Shown here piece by piece: positions 17,699 through 25,595 of a DNA stretch of 64,000 nt. The position numbers were made by a program, and so were the translations under genes. The stretch is from Spirochaetota bacterium (GTDB lineage Bacteria > Spirochaetota > UBA4802 > UBA5550): NCBI GenBank assembly GCA_017999915.1, contig JAGNKX010000005.1, positions 246,667 to 310,666 of the forward strand, in the 5' to 3' direction. The notes under the pieces were generated by a model, which worked only from the letters and a program-made list of their open reading frames with translations, was not told the DNA's origin and ran no database searches. Positions within the stretch are counted from its first letter, which is position 1, and each line of letters begins with the position of its first letter.

Positions 17699-17884
17699 AA
17701 ATTATATCATGCAGGCAATTCCCCATTTGTCAATAATTTAACGGCTGCGGCAGCGCCGTGTATCATGAAGGTTTTCAGGAACTCCCGTTCTCCCCGATGG
17801 CCCCGGCATGAATATTGTATTGACAGGTCGCCGCATGTACTATATAAAACATCCCATCCAGACAAAGCAATAAGAGGATTATCG

Positions 17885-18250
17885 ATGCTTCGTGAATCAT
17901 TGGTGAGCCAGAAGGAAGAAAGCACCTATCGCCGCTGGTTCCAGGATGAATACTTCGACCTGATCGTATGGCATGACAGGGAGAGCGGGCAAATCACCGG
18001 TTTTCAGCTCTGCTATGACAAGAATAAAGACGAGCATGCCTTCACCTGGCATGCCACGGGCGGGTTCAGCCATCACAGGATAGACAATTCGCGGTCGCCG
18101 CACCGCCACCCGTCGACGCCGATCCTCGTCGACGACGGCGTCTTTCCACTCACGTCCATCATGGAAAAATTCAGGGACAGCTCCGGCGCCCTCGAGGCCG
18201 GGCTCCGGGACCTGGTGATGGAGAAGCTCTCCGAATTTTCAAAAATGTGA
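17885..18250 (+). CDS. Small conserved-looking protein, unknown
   Basis: 121 residues, soluble. The ATG at 17885 is chosen because AGAGG lies just upstream and the reading frame before it has no protein-like character. Notable stretches are WFQDEYFDLIVWHD, GQITGFQLCYD and FTWHATGGFSHHRID, rich in Trp and His, which could bind a metal or nucleotide. I do not recognise the family. It ends 20 bp before the 14-bp repeat that separates it from the convergent methyltransferase-like gene. Confidence 0.65.
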   Translation: MLRESLVSQKEESTYRRWFQDEYFDLIVWHDRESGQITGFQLCYDKNKDEHAFTWHATGGFSHHRIDNSRSPHRHPSTPILVDDGVFPLTSIMEKFRDSSGALEAGLRDLVMEKLSEFSKM

Positions 18251-18269
18251 CATGCTATTATTTATCGTA

Positions 18270-18283
18270 CCGATAACTATCGG
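18270..18283. repeat. CCGATAACTATCGG repeat between convergent genes
   Basis: Exact 14-bp copy in the 37-bp gap between stop codons of the 17885 and 18288 genes. Here it could only act as a weak terminator-like hairpin or a protein-binding site, since there is no promoter to control. Confidence 0.85.
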
Positions 18284-18287
18284 CTGA

Positions 18288-18938
18288 TTACCACAATCCC
18301 GGAATCAGCCTCTTGCGGTCCCGGGCGAATTCCGCGTATCCCTCTATCTTCATGAGGGTCTTCTCCTCGATGAGGATTCGTACTACAATGGCGGGAATGA
18401 ACAGCAGCAGGTATATGGCCAGCGTTACATAATTGAAGAAAAAAACGACAATGCCCCCATGGGCCGCCAGCATTCCGGCATACGCGGGATGCCGCATAAA
18501 CCGGTAAGGTCCGGTTGTAATGATCCTGTGATCATTCATCACGCTGACCGCGTGGGAATAATAATCGCCAAGAGTTTCAATCGCCCATGTCCTGAAAAGA
18601 ATGCCCGCCAGGAACAGGAGCGCCCCGGCCCAGTGGGCCATGCCGTGCCGCACATACGGCGGAGCGAGCCAGAGGGCCGAAAGGACCGTCAGGGCCTGCC
18701 CGACCCCGTAGAGCTCCCTGGTTCCGTAATCCGAAGACTTTTTCTCATGGTGGAGATCGGGCCGGAAAACTTTCATTTCACGGAACAGCCAGAGCAGGTA
18801 GATCAGCATCACGATTATCTCCAGGTCGATACGGGATCCGGCCGGGATAGAGCCCTCGCCGTTCAATCTCATGAATACGCAGAAAACGACAAGCACGATA
18901 AGTATCATCGGCAGGATCAGCGAACCGTACTTTTTCAT
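18288..18938 (-). CDS. Isoprenylcysteine carboxyl methyltransferase-like membrane protein
   Basis: 216 residues with about five membrane helices. The ICMT/PEMT signature is clear near the C-terminus: TTGPYRFMRHPAYAG, followed by a helix and then a conserved E-E-K-TLMKIEGYAEF element. Such enzymes methylate a small-molecule or protein substrate with SAM at the membrane; in bacteria the substrate is usually unknown. It lies 25 bp downstream of dxs on the same strand and is probably co-transcribed with it, so a link to isoprenoid metabolism is conceivable but inferred. Confidence 0.85.
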   Translation of the reverse strand: MKKYGSLILPMILIVLVVFCVFMRLNGEGSIPAGSRIDLEIIVMLIYLLWLFREMKVFRPDLHHEKKSSDYGTRELYGVGQALTVLSALWLAPPYVRHGMAHWAGALLFLAGILFRTWAIETLGDYYSHAVSVMNDHRIITTGPYRFMRHPAYAGMLAAHGGIVVFFFNYVTLAIYLLLFIPAIVVRILIEEKTLMKIEGYAEFARDRKRLIPGLW

Positions 18939-18963
18939 TTCGATTCTCCGGGATGATGTATTA

Positions 18964-20832
18964 TTATTTTATCAGCTTGAGTACACGCTTGGCCAGGGTC
19001 TCAGGGTCTATGCCATACTGCTTGAAGAGCTCCGCGTTCCTGCCATGGGTGATAAAAACATCGGGGAAGCCGCCGCAGAAGAGGACCTTTTCCCTGAGGG
19101 CGGGCCGTATCGACGCGAGGAGATGCTCGCCGGCGCCCCCGGAGATCATGGCGTTCTCGAGGGTGATGGCGCGCTTCACGCCGCCCAGGACCCGCTCGAT
19201 TCCCCTGACGTCCAGCGGCTTGATGGTGAGAAGGTTTACCACCGCGGTCCCGATGCCGCGCGCCCCGAGAAGGTCGCGCACCTTCAGGGCCACGGGCACC
19301 ATGTCGCCGAAGGTGAAAATGGCGAGGTCCCTTCCGGCGGTCAGCTTCTTGATCCTGCCCAGGACAAAGCTCTTTCCCTTATCGTAATTAAACTCGGTCC
19401 GGTCAATGCCGCCGCGGGGATACCTGATGGCCACGGGGCCGTCATTGTGCCGCGCCGCGAAGTAAATCATGTCGCGCAGCTCCTCCCCGGTCGACGGCGC
19501 CAGGAGGATGAAACCGGGGATGTTCTTAATAATGGCGATATCGAAGAGGCCCTGGTGCGTCTCGCCGTCCTGTCCAACTGAGCCGGCGCGATCCACCAGG
19601 AGGCGAATGGGGAGCTTCATGATGCCGACGTCATGAATGAGCTGGTCAACGGCGCGCTGGAGGAAGGTCGAATAAATCGACACGAAAGGCTTGATCCCGC
19701 TTACGGTCAGCGCGCCCGCGAAGGTGACCGCGTGCTGCTCGGCGATGCCGACATCGAAAAAGCGGTTGGGCCACTTCTTCTCGAACTCGTACAGTCCCGT
19801 GCCCAGCTTCATGGCGGCCGTGATGGCGACGATTTTCTTGTCGTTCCTGGCTATGTGGGCCAGGGTCTTGCCGGCAATCTCGGAATAGGAAATACGCTTG
19901 TCGCCCCGGGCGATACCGGTGGCCCGGTCGAAGGGGCCGATACCGTGAAACAGGGCCGGGTTCAGCTCCGCCGGCACGTATCCCTTCCCCTTCTTGGTGA
20001 GGACATGGATTATCTTGGGCCCGTAATTGATGGCCCTCACCCTGTTCATGACATGGATCAGCTGGGATATGTTATGGCCGTCGATGGGGCCGAAATAACG
20101 GACCCCCATGTCCTCGAAGAACTGGCCGGGAATGATCATCTTCTTGAAGCTCTCGATGGAGCGGTAGATCAAGTTGAAGAGGGGCCCGCCGATGCGCGGT
20201 ATGCGCTTCACCAGCTCCATCGACTTTCTCCGTATGCGGTTGTAGGTCGAACCGGTAATGATGCGGGTGAGGTACTTGGACAGGGCGCCCACGTTCTCGT
20301 TGATGGAATGCTCGTTGTCATTGAGTATGATGATGACGTCGCTGTCCATCTGGCCGATCTGGTTGATGGCCTCGAAGGCCATGCCGCCGGTGAGGGAGCC
20401 GTCGCCGATCACCGCTATGACCTTGTGCTTTTTCCCGGCCAGGTCCCTGCCCACGGCGGAGCCGCTGGCAAGGGTGAGGCTCGTGCTGCTGTGGCCGGTG
20501 TCGAAGGCGTCGTATTCCGATTCATGCATCTTGGGAAATCCGGATATGCCGCCGTACTGCCTGATGTTCCGGAACGCGTCCCGGCGGCCGGTCAGTATCT
20601 TGTGGGCGTAGCTCTGGTGGCCCACGTCCCAGATGATCTTGTCAGCCGGCGTGTTAAAAACGTAATGAAGGGCGATGGTGAGCTCCACGACGCCGAGGGA
20701 GGAGGCGAGGTGCCCGCCGTTTTTGGATATCACGTCGAGGATGTAATCGCGCACTTCTCCCGCGAGGTCATTCAGTTCGGCCGGCTTGAGTTTTTTCAGA
20801 TCCCTGGAGCTGTTTATCTTTTCGAGTAACAT
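18964..20832 (-). CDS. dxs: 1-deoxy-D-xylulose-5-phosphate synthase
   Basis: 622 residues, full length. It makes DXP from pyruvate and glyceraldehyde 3-phosphate, using thiamine diphosphate, for isoprenoid, thiamine and pyridoxine synthesis. Visible motifs: HLASSLGVVELTIALHYVF near the N-terminus, WDVGHQSYAHKILTGR, the ThDP site GDGSLTGGMAFEAIN, then FFDVGIAEQHAVT and DRAGSVGQDGETHQG in the transketolase part. DXP is also the substrate of PdxJ, encoded 9 kb away. Confidence 0.97.
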   Translation of the reverse strand: MLLEKINSSRDLKKLKPAELNDLAGEVRDYILDVISKNGGHLASSLGVVELTIALHYVFNTPADKIIWDVGHQSYAHKILTGRRDAFRNIRQYGGISGFPKMHESEYDAFDTGHSSTSLTLASGSAVGRDLAGKKHKVIAVIGDGSLTGGMAFEAINQIGQMDSDVIIILNDNEHSINENVGALSKYLTRIITGSTYNRIRRKSMELVKRIPRIGGPLFNLIYRSIESFKKMIIPGQFFEDMGVRYFGPIDGHNISQLIHVMNRVRAINYGPKIIHVLTKKGKGYVPAELNPALFHGIGPFDRATGIARGDKRISYSEIAGKTLAHIARNDKKIVAITAAMKLGTGLYEFEKKWPNRFFDVGIAEQHAVTFAGALTVSGIKPFVSIYSTFLQRAVDQLIHDVGIMKLPIRLLVDRAGSVGQDGETHQGLFDIAIIKNIPGFILLAPSTGEELRDMIYFAARHNDGPVAIRYPRGGIDRTEFNYDKGKSFVLGRIKKLTAGRDLAIFTFGDMVPVALKVRDLLGARGIGTAVVNLLTIKPLDVRGIERVLGGVKRAITLENAMISGGAGEHLLASIRPALREKVLFCGGFPDVFITHGRNAELFKQYGIDPETLAKRVLKLIK

Positions 20833-20863
20833 TTACGGCTTATACTCATATGGCTATTAAGCT

Positions 20864-20950
20864 TTCCCTCCCCCTTGATGGGGGAGGCCGGGTGGGGGTG
20901 ATTATTGCACGATCCACCCTCCCCTGACCCCTCCCATCAAGGGAGGGGAA
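20864..20950. repeat. Nested palindromic intergenic repeat
   Basis: Two arms of about 37 bp, left TCCCTCCCCCTTGATG... and right ...CATCAAGGGAGGGGAA, form a large inverted repeat around an AT-rich centre (ATTATTGCACGA). Each arm is itself partly palindromic (CTCCCCC/GGGGGAG around TTGAT). It fills most of the 126-bp gap between ymdB and dxs. Similar G/C-rich palindromic units are common dispersed elements in other bacteria. Confidence 0.75.
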
Positions 20951-20958
20951 TACAAACC

Positions 20959-21738
20959 TCACGCGATTATCCGCGTGACTTTCTCCGTTTTCCCGTCCCT
21001 GGTTATTTCAAACACGATGGCGTTGATCTTGCAATTCTTTTCCGCCACCTCGAACTTGACCCTGGTGAAGGTAAGGAAACGCTTCACGGAATTTTCCTTG
21101 TTGATGCCGATGACCGAATCAAAGGACCCGGTCATCCCGACATCGGTGATGTAACCGGTCCCGTTCGGCAGGATGTCCTCGTCGGCGGTCATGACATGGG
21201 TGTGGGTGCCGAACACGGCCGAGGCCCTGCCGTCCACGTGCCACCCGAAGGCCTTTTTCTCCGAGGTGGCCTCCGCGTGGAGGTCCACGATGATTATGGG
21301 GGCCCTGTCCCTGACTTCCCCGTAGATGGCGTCGAATTTCTGGAAGGGGCAGTCGATGGGCTCCATGAAAAGCCTTCCCTGGAGATTGATGACGCACACG
21401 CTGAAGCCCTTCCGCTCGATGATGTGCCAGCCGTGGCCGCGCACGCCCGCGGGATAGTTGGCCGGCCGGAGCAGCGCCGCCTCGGAGTCGATAATCTTCA
21501 TCACCTCCTGGTTGTCCCAGATATGGTTGCCGGTGGTGATGCAGTCCACGCCCGCGGCAAGGAACTCGTGGACGATGTCCGGCGTTATCGACTTGCCGCC
21601 CGCGGCATTCTCGCCGTTGACGATGACCATGCCGATCCGGTGCGTGTCGACGATCCCCTGGAGCTTGTCCTTCAGGACCTGGCGCCCGGGCCGTCCCACG
21701 ACGTCACCGACGGCTAATATTTTTATGGTATCACTCAT
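20959..21738 (-). CDS. ymdB: YmdB-type metallophosphoesterase (TIGR00282 family)
   Basis: 259 residues. Metal-binding motifs of the calcineurin-like phosphoesterase fold are visible: ILAVGDVVGRPGR, VNGENAAGGKSI, GNHIWDN, then GTHTHVMTAD. The Bacillus homologue YmdB is a cyclic-nucleotide phosphodiesterase that affects biofilm genes and is encoded next to rny. The same pairing is present here, with ymdB downstream of rny, separated by the hairpin array 21739-21944. Start ATG at 21738. Confidence 0.92.
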   Translation of the reverse strand: MSDTIKILAVGDVVGRPGRQVLKDKLQGIVDTHRIGMVIVNGENAAGGKSITPDIVHEFLAAGVDCITTGNHIWDNQEVMKIIDSEAALLRPANYPAGVRGHGWHIIERKGFSVCVINLQGRLFMEPIDCPFQKFDAIYGEVRDRAPIIIVDLHAEATSEKKAFGWHVDGRASAVFGTHTHVMTADEDILPNGTGYITDVGMTGSFDSVIGINKENSVKRFLTFTRVKFEVAEKNCKINAIVFEITRDGKTEKVTRIIA

Positions 21739-21746
21739 TATGCCTG

Positions 21747-21944
21747 CATGCAGCGGTTGAAACCGCTGCTTATCAGATTTATTTGGAAGGCGATTTACAT
21801 CGCCTCAATGCAGCGGTTAAAACCACTGCTTATCAGATATATTTGGAAGGCGATTTACATCGCCTCAATGCAGCGGTTAAAACCACTGCTTATCAGAAAT
21901 ATCAATTGTTATTGGTGGCGGTTAAAACCGCCACCAATTTTCTA
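21747..21944 (-). repeat. Tandem hairpin array between rny and ymdB (60-bp period)
   Basis: The sequence TGCAGCGGTT recurs at exactly 60-bp steps (21748, 21808, 21868), interleaved with two copies of a unit containing AGGCGATTTACATCGCCT. Read as rny mRNA (minus strand) it gives six stems: one GGTGGCGGTT/AACCGCCACC, three of the type GCAGYGGTT/AACCGCTGC, and two AGGCGAT/ATCGCCT. It lies wholly between the rny stop and the ymdB start. The plus-strand open frame across it merely reads a 20-residue repeat and is not a gene. Confidence 0.85.
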
Positions 21945-23480
21945 TTATTTCGCGTATTCGATAATCCGGGTCTCCCGGATGACCGTGACCTTCACGATGC
22001 CGGGGTACTTCAGCTCAGACTCGATCTTGGTGGCCACATCCCGGGCTATGCCCTCCGCCTTCTCGTCGCTCACGATGGAATTGTCCACGATGACGCGGAG
22101 CTCCCGGCCGGCCTGTATGGCGTAGCACTTCTCAACCCCCTTGAAGGTGAGCGCGATCTGCTCGAGGTTGTCGAGGCGCTTCAGGTACGTGTCGAGGGAC
22201 TCCTTGCGGGCCCCCGGACGGGACGCCGATATGGCGTCTGCCACCTGCACCAGCACCGCCTCGAAGGATTCCGGCTCGCGGTCATTGTGGTGAGAGGCGA
22301 TGGCGTTCACGCACTTGTCGCTCTCGCCGAACTTCTTGGCCAGCTCGGCCCCGACGATGGCATGGGCGCCCTCGCCCTCTACCACGCTCCCCTTGCCGAT
22401 ATCATGGAGGAGGCCCGACCGCTTCGCCAGATGCACGTCGAGCTTGAGCTCGCCGGCCATGATGCCCGCCATGTTGGCCACTTCAAGGCTGTGGGAGAGC
22501 ACGTTCTGACCGTAGCTAGAGCGGTACTTCAGCTTGCCCAGGTTGTAGAGGGCCTCCTTGGAAAGGCCCGTGATGCCGAGCTGGTACGCCGCCTTTTCGC
22601 CCTCATCGAGCATGTTCTCCTCGATCTCGGTGGTGACCTTCTCGACGACCTCCTCGATCCTGGCGGGGTGGATCCGCCCGTTCTGGATCAGCCGCTCAAG
22701 GGAGAGGCGCGCTATTTCGCGGCGCACAGGGTCGAAGCCGGATATGACCACGACCTCGGGGGTGTCGTCGATGATCATGTCAACGCCGGTGAGGTTCTCC
22801 AGGGTGCGTATGTTCCGGCCCTCGCGGCCGATGATCCGCCCCTTCATCTCGTCCGACGGCAGGGATACCGTGGTGATTGTGCTCTCCGAGGTGTAATCGG
22901 AGGCGTTGCGCTGGATCGCCGTGATGATGATCTCCTTCGCCTTCTTTTCCGCGGCACGCTTCGCCTCTTCCTCGATCTTGTTGATGATCTTGGAGGCCTC
23001 GAAACGGGTCTCGTTCTCAAGGTTTTTCAGGAGCACCTGCTTGGCCTCGTCCGAGGTCATGCCGGCCACGCGCTCGAGCTCCTTCTTGTGGCGCTCGAAT
23101 TCCTTCCGGAGCTCTTCCTCTTTCTCCGTGTTCTCCTGCTCCTTAACCTTCAGCACCTTTTCCTGCTTGTCGATCTGGTCAAGGCGCTTGTCTATAGTCT
23201 CTTCCTTCTGGAGAAGGCGCTTCTCGATGTTCTGAAGCTCCTGCCGCCGGTCGCGGCCCTCCTTCTCCAGGGCGTTCTTCTCTTTAAGCAGCTGGTCCTT
23301 CGCTTCAAGGAGCAGCTCCTTCCGCTTGTTCTCGGCATCCTTCACCGCGTCCTGCACGATCCGCTGCGACTTGGCCTCGGCGGAGCTCAGCTTTATCTTG
23401 CCAAGATATGCGCGAAAGGCATATCCCACTATTCCAACAACTGGGAGTGCAATAATGAGTATAATCGTCAATGTTGTCAT
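21945..23480 (-). CDS. rny: Ribonuclease Y
   Basis: 511 residues from the ATG at 23480, chosen because GGGAGGA precedes it and it opens the N-terminal membrane anchor (TIILIIALPVVGIVGYAF). A long charged coiled coil follows (about 30-190), then a KH RNA-binding domain with GRIIGREGRNIRTLENLTG (about 205-265), and an HD domain with HSLEVANMAG and HDIGKG (about 325-420). It is a membrane-bound endoribonuclease that starts mRNA decay. Full length. Its transcript continues through a hairpin array into ymdB. Confidence 0.97.
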   Translation of the reverse strand: MTTLTIILIIALPVVGIVGYAFRAYLGKIKLSSAEAKSQRIVQDAVKDAENKRKELLLEAKDQLLKEKNALEKEGRDRRQELQNIEKRLLQKEETIDKRLDQIDKQEKVLKVKEQENTEKEEELRKEFERHKKELERVAGMTSDEAKQVLLKNLENETRFEASKIINKIEEEAKRAAEKKAKEIIITAIQRNASDYTSESTITTVSLPSDEMKGRIIGREGRNIRTLENLTGVDMIIDDTPEVVVISGFDPVRREIARLSLERLIQNGRIHPARIEEVVEKVTTEIEENMLDEGEKAAYQLGITGLSKEALYNLGKLKYRSSYGQNVLSHSLEVANMAGIMAGELKLDVHLAKRSGLLHDIGKGSVVEGEGAHAIVGAELAKKFGESDKCVNAIASHHNDREPESFEAVLVQVADAISASRPGARKESLDTYLKRLDNLEQIALTFKGVEKCYAIQAGRELRVIVDNSIVSDEKAEGIARDVATKIESELKYPGIVKVTVIRETRIIEYAK

Positions 23481-23638
23481 ACAGTTCCTCCCGTCCCCCC
23501 TATAATATGTAACAGCCCCCGCCATGGCGATATTTCAGCCATGACGGTCTGTAATTCTGTCCAGGCCGCCATGATCGATCCGGGAACCGTACCGGTTCAT
23601 CCGTTTCAGACGCAGGGCCCGGCGCGGTTATAGCGCGA

Positions 23639-24127
23639 TCAGGACCGCACGGAGGAGTATTTTTTCTGGATTTGGTCTATGACGAACTGGGGGACGAGGC
23701 TGGTAAGATCACCGTTGTAGCTCGCAATTTCCTTGACCGCTTTTGAGGATATAAAAGCGTATTCACCTTTGGTCATGAGAAAAACTGTTTCTATTTCAGG
23801 AGCGAGTTTGCTGTTGATTGAGGCGTTGGTCATTTCGTATTCGAAATCCGTTATGTTCCTGACTCCACGAATGATATAGTATATTCCATTCTTCCTGCAA
23901 AACTCTATTAACAATCCTTGAAAAGAAACTACTTCGATCGAGCTATCATCCTTGTAATAGTTATTTATGATCTCTAACCTCTCAGCAACAGAGAAAAGAG
24001 GTTGTTTCTCGCGATTGATCGCTATTGCCACTACCAGTTTATCACAAATGCCCCGGGACCTCTCAATAATATCGAGATGTCCGTTAGTTAAAGGGTCAAA
24101 GGATCCTGGATAAATCCCAAGTCGCAT
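23639..24127 (-). CDS. coaD: Phosphopantetheine adenylyltransferase
   Basis: 162 residues, the normal length. It transfers AMP from ATP to 4'-phosphopantetheine, the penultimate step of coenzyme A synthesis. Motifs: YPGSFDPLTNGHLDI (nucleotidyltransferase T-x-G-H) near the N-terminus, IRGVRN..DFEYE in the middle, and AFISSKAVKEIA at about 126-138. The gene is visibly more AT-rich than its neighbours, and its upstream region is the low-complexity spacer with three 14-bp repeats. Confidence 0.96.
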   Translation of the reverse strand: MRLGIYPGSFDPLTNGHLDIIERSRGICDKLVVAIAINREKQPLFSVAERLEIINNYYKDDSSIEVVSFQGLLIEFCRKNGIYYIIRGVRNITDFEYEMTNASINSKLAPEIETVFLMTKGEYAFISSKAVKEIASYNGDLTSLVPQFVIDQIQKKYSSVRS

Positions 24128-24248
24128 ATATAATCCAAATACTCCAAGCCACAGCTAATTTAACAACTATTCAAATTCTGTCAACAATTTATTATTATTG
24201 ATTCCCTACTTTAATAATACGCTTCAAAAATAAACCGATCCCTTGTCA

Positions 24249-24391
24249 CCGATAGTTATCGGTGCCATGGTTGCCCTTACACCAGAACGAGCCTGTTTTG
24301 CTCTGACCCCTCTGCAATTTGACCCGTTAAACCCGATAGTTATCGGGTATACCGGGGGGTCAGAGCACTCCCCCCGCTCGATAGTTATCGG
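24249..24391. repeat. Three CCGATAGTTATCGG copies in the nlpC-coaD spacer
   Basis: Copies lie at 24249-24262 and 24333-24346 (exact) and 24378-24391 (13 of 14 positions), all in the orientation reading CCGATAGTTATCGG on the plus strand. Between them is a motif GCTCTGACCCC (24298-24308) and again GGGGGTCAGAGCA (24355-24367), the two in inverted orientation. The 287-bp spacer (24128-24414) has no convincing gene; the small minus-strand frame across it begins with TTG and just reads the repeats as P-I-T-I-G. Confidence 0.75.
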
Positions 24392-24414
24392 TAACAAGCC
24401 GCACATCCCGCCCG

Positions 24415-24885
24415 TCAAATGAACGTTACCGCCCCTATATACTTTTTTTTCCAGTAGGGATTGCCCATATCGGCATAGGAAACCCTTTTCCCCGAACTGG
24501 GCGCATGGATAAACCGCCTGCCCCCCATGTAAATCCCCACATGGGACAGCCTTTTCCGGCCGCTTGTCCTGAAAAAGACCAGGTCACCCGGTTTTGCCTG
24601 CCTCATCCGTATGGGCCGCCCCGCCCTGTACTGGCTCTTCACCGATCGGGGCAGCAGTATGCCGTTCTTTTCATAAACATACATGACATAGCCGGAGCAG
24701 TCGAAGCCGCCTGGCGATGCTCCGCCGTGGCGGTAGGGAACGCCCAGGTACCGCTGCGCCGTCCGCACGATCTTTCCGCGGTCTCCCTTATAGTAATACC
24801 GGCCATACCGGTAAAAACCGCACCCGGAGATGGAAGAGATCAGGAACAGGACAATGATAATCCAGATACATCTGCGTACCATCAC
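24415..24885 (-). CDS. NlpC/P60 cell-wall peptidase, lipoprotein
   Basis: 156 residues. Signal peptide with lipobox S-I-S-G-C (Cys22), so it is membrane-anchored in the periplasm. The NlpC/P60 domain covers about 40-156, with catalytic Cys63 in GGFDCSGYV, His115 in LSHVGIYMG and the third polar residue His127 in FIHAPSSG. Such enzymes cut the gamma-D-glutamyl-diaminopimelate bond in peptidoglycan stem peptides. Single short domain without extra wall-binding modules. Confidence 0.92.
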   Translation of the reverse strand: MMVRRCIWIIIVLFLISSISGCGFYRYGRYYYKGDRGKIVRTAQRYLGVPYRHGGASPGGFDCSGYVMYVYEKNGILLPRSVKSQYRAGRPIRMRQAKPGDLVFFRTSGRKRLSHVGIYMGGRRFIHAPSSGKRVSYADMGNPYWKKKYIGAVTFI

Positions 24886-24943
24886 CCTACTATTATCGGA
24901 AATTTAAAAGGGAATTATACCGTAAATGCCGTTGCGGGGGGAA

Positions 24944-25285
24944 TTATTTTTTTGCCGTCAGATCTTCAAATTCATCTCGGGACAGGATCGTGAATATCTT
25001 GTTGAGCTTCGCCTTGCCGAAAATGCGGGATATCGACTCGTTGAGATCGAAAAATATCAGCTTGATATTGTTTGACATGGAATTATGGAGAAACTTGACA
25101 AAGGTGCCGATAGCGGAGGAGTCCACGAAAGTCATCTCGCGGCAATCGATGGCGATGATCTCGGGACCCATGGCCGCCAGCTTGTTCCAGGTTTCCTCGA
25201 CCTGACGGACGTATCCTAGAAAAAACTCCCCTTTGATCTTAATAACCTTTATCGCGCCATGGTCATCTATATCTATTGAAACCAC
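24944..25285 (-). CDS. STAS-domain anti-sigma factor antagonist
   Basis: 113 residues, a single STAS domain. The phosphorylation loop is MTFVDSSAIGTF, with Ser56 at the position phosphorylated in RsbV/SpoIIAA. These proteins bind an RsbW-type kinase when unphosphorylated and so free a sigma factor or other target. Possible partners in this window are the kinase at 46965-47372 and the phosphatase at 59193-60788, neither adjacent. It shares the minus strand with nlpC, 58 bp away. Confidence 0.88.
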   Translation of the reverse strand: MVSIDIDDHGAIKVIKIKGEFFLGYVRQVEETWNKLAAMGPEIIAIDCREMTFVDSSAIGTFVKFLHNSMSNNIKLIFFDLNESISRIFGKAKLNKIFTILSRDEFEDLTAKK

Positions 25286-25595
25286 ATTCTACTCCTGCAA
25301 GAGCGTCTTTAGAAGAATAATGCGCCGCTTCAGCCGGTTCTCCGTCAATAAACCGGACCGTCAGTAACAAAATAATTGACCTGTATCGTGATTCGTACAA
25401 TAGTACTACCATAGCGAATCAATAGTCAACAAAATAATAGCTGATTCATAAAAATAGATAATGCACCTCGAAAATTCGACAGCCTGATCTTGAGCGAGAG
25501 AGCATTGTCATTTTCGAATTGACATGATGCGGTTGATGATGACATCAGACACCATGCAGGATAAAGCAACTAAATATTTCAAAGAAGGAAACAGC
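25286..25595. other. Divergent intergenic region before argJ
   Basis: This 310-bp AT-rich gap separates the leftward STAS gene from argJ. There is a TTGACC (25376-25381) with TACAAT (25396-25401), but the 14-bp spacer is short, so it is only a weak promoter candidate. Two TTTTCGAA/TTCGAAAA-like stretches (around 25474 and 25512) could be operator half-sites. In-frame ATGs upstream of 25596 exist but lack a good ribosome binding site. Confidence 0.4.

Noticed and set aside
21748..22125. Plus-strand frame reading a 20-residue tandem repeat (MQRLKPLLIR...)
   Set aside because: It is the translation of the hairpin array and then runs antisense into rny; no independent support.
24224..24418. 64-codon minus-strand frame between nlpC and coaD
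   Set aside because: TTG start, and its only feature is PITIG read from the palindromic repeats; more likely a non-coding spacer.
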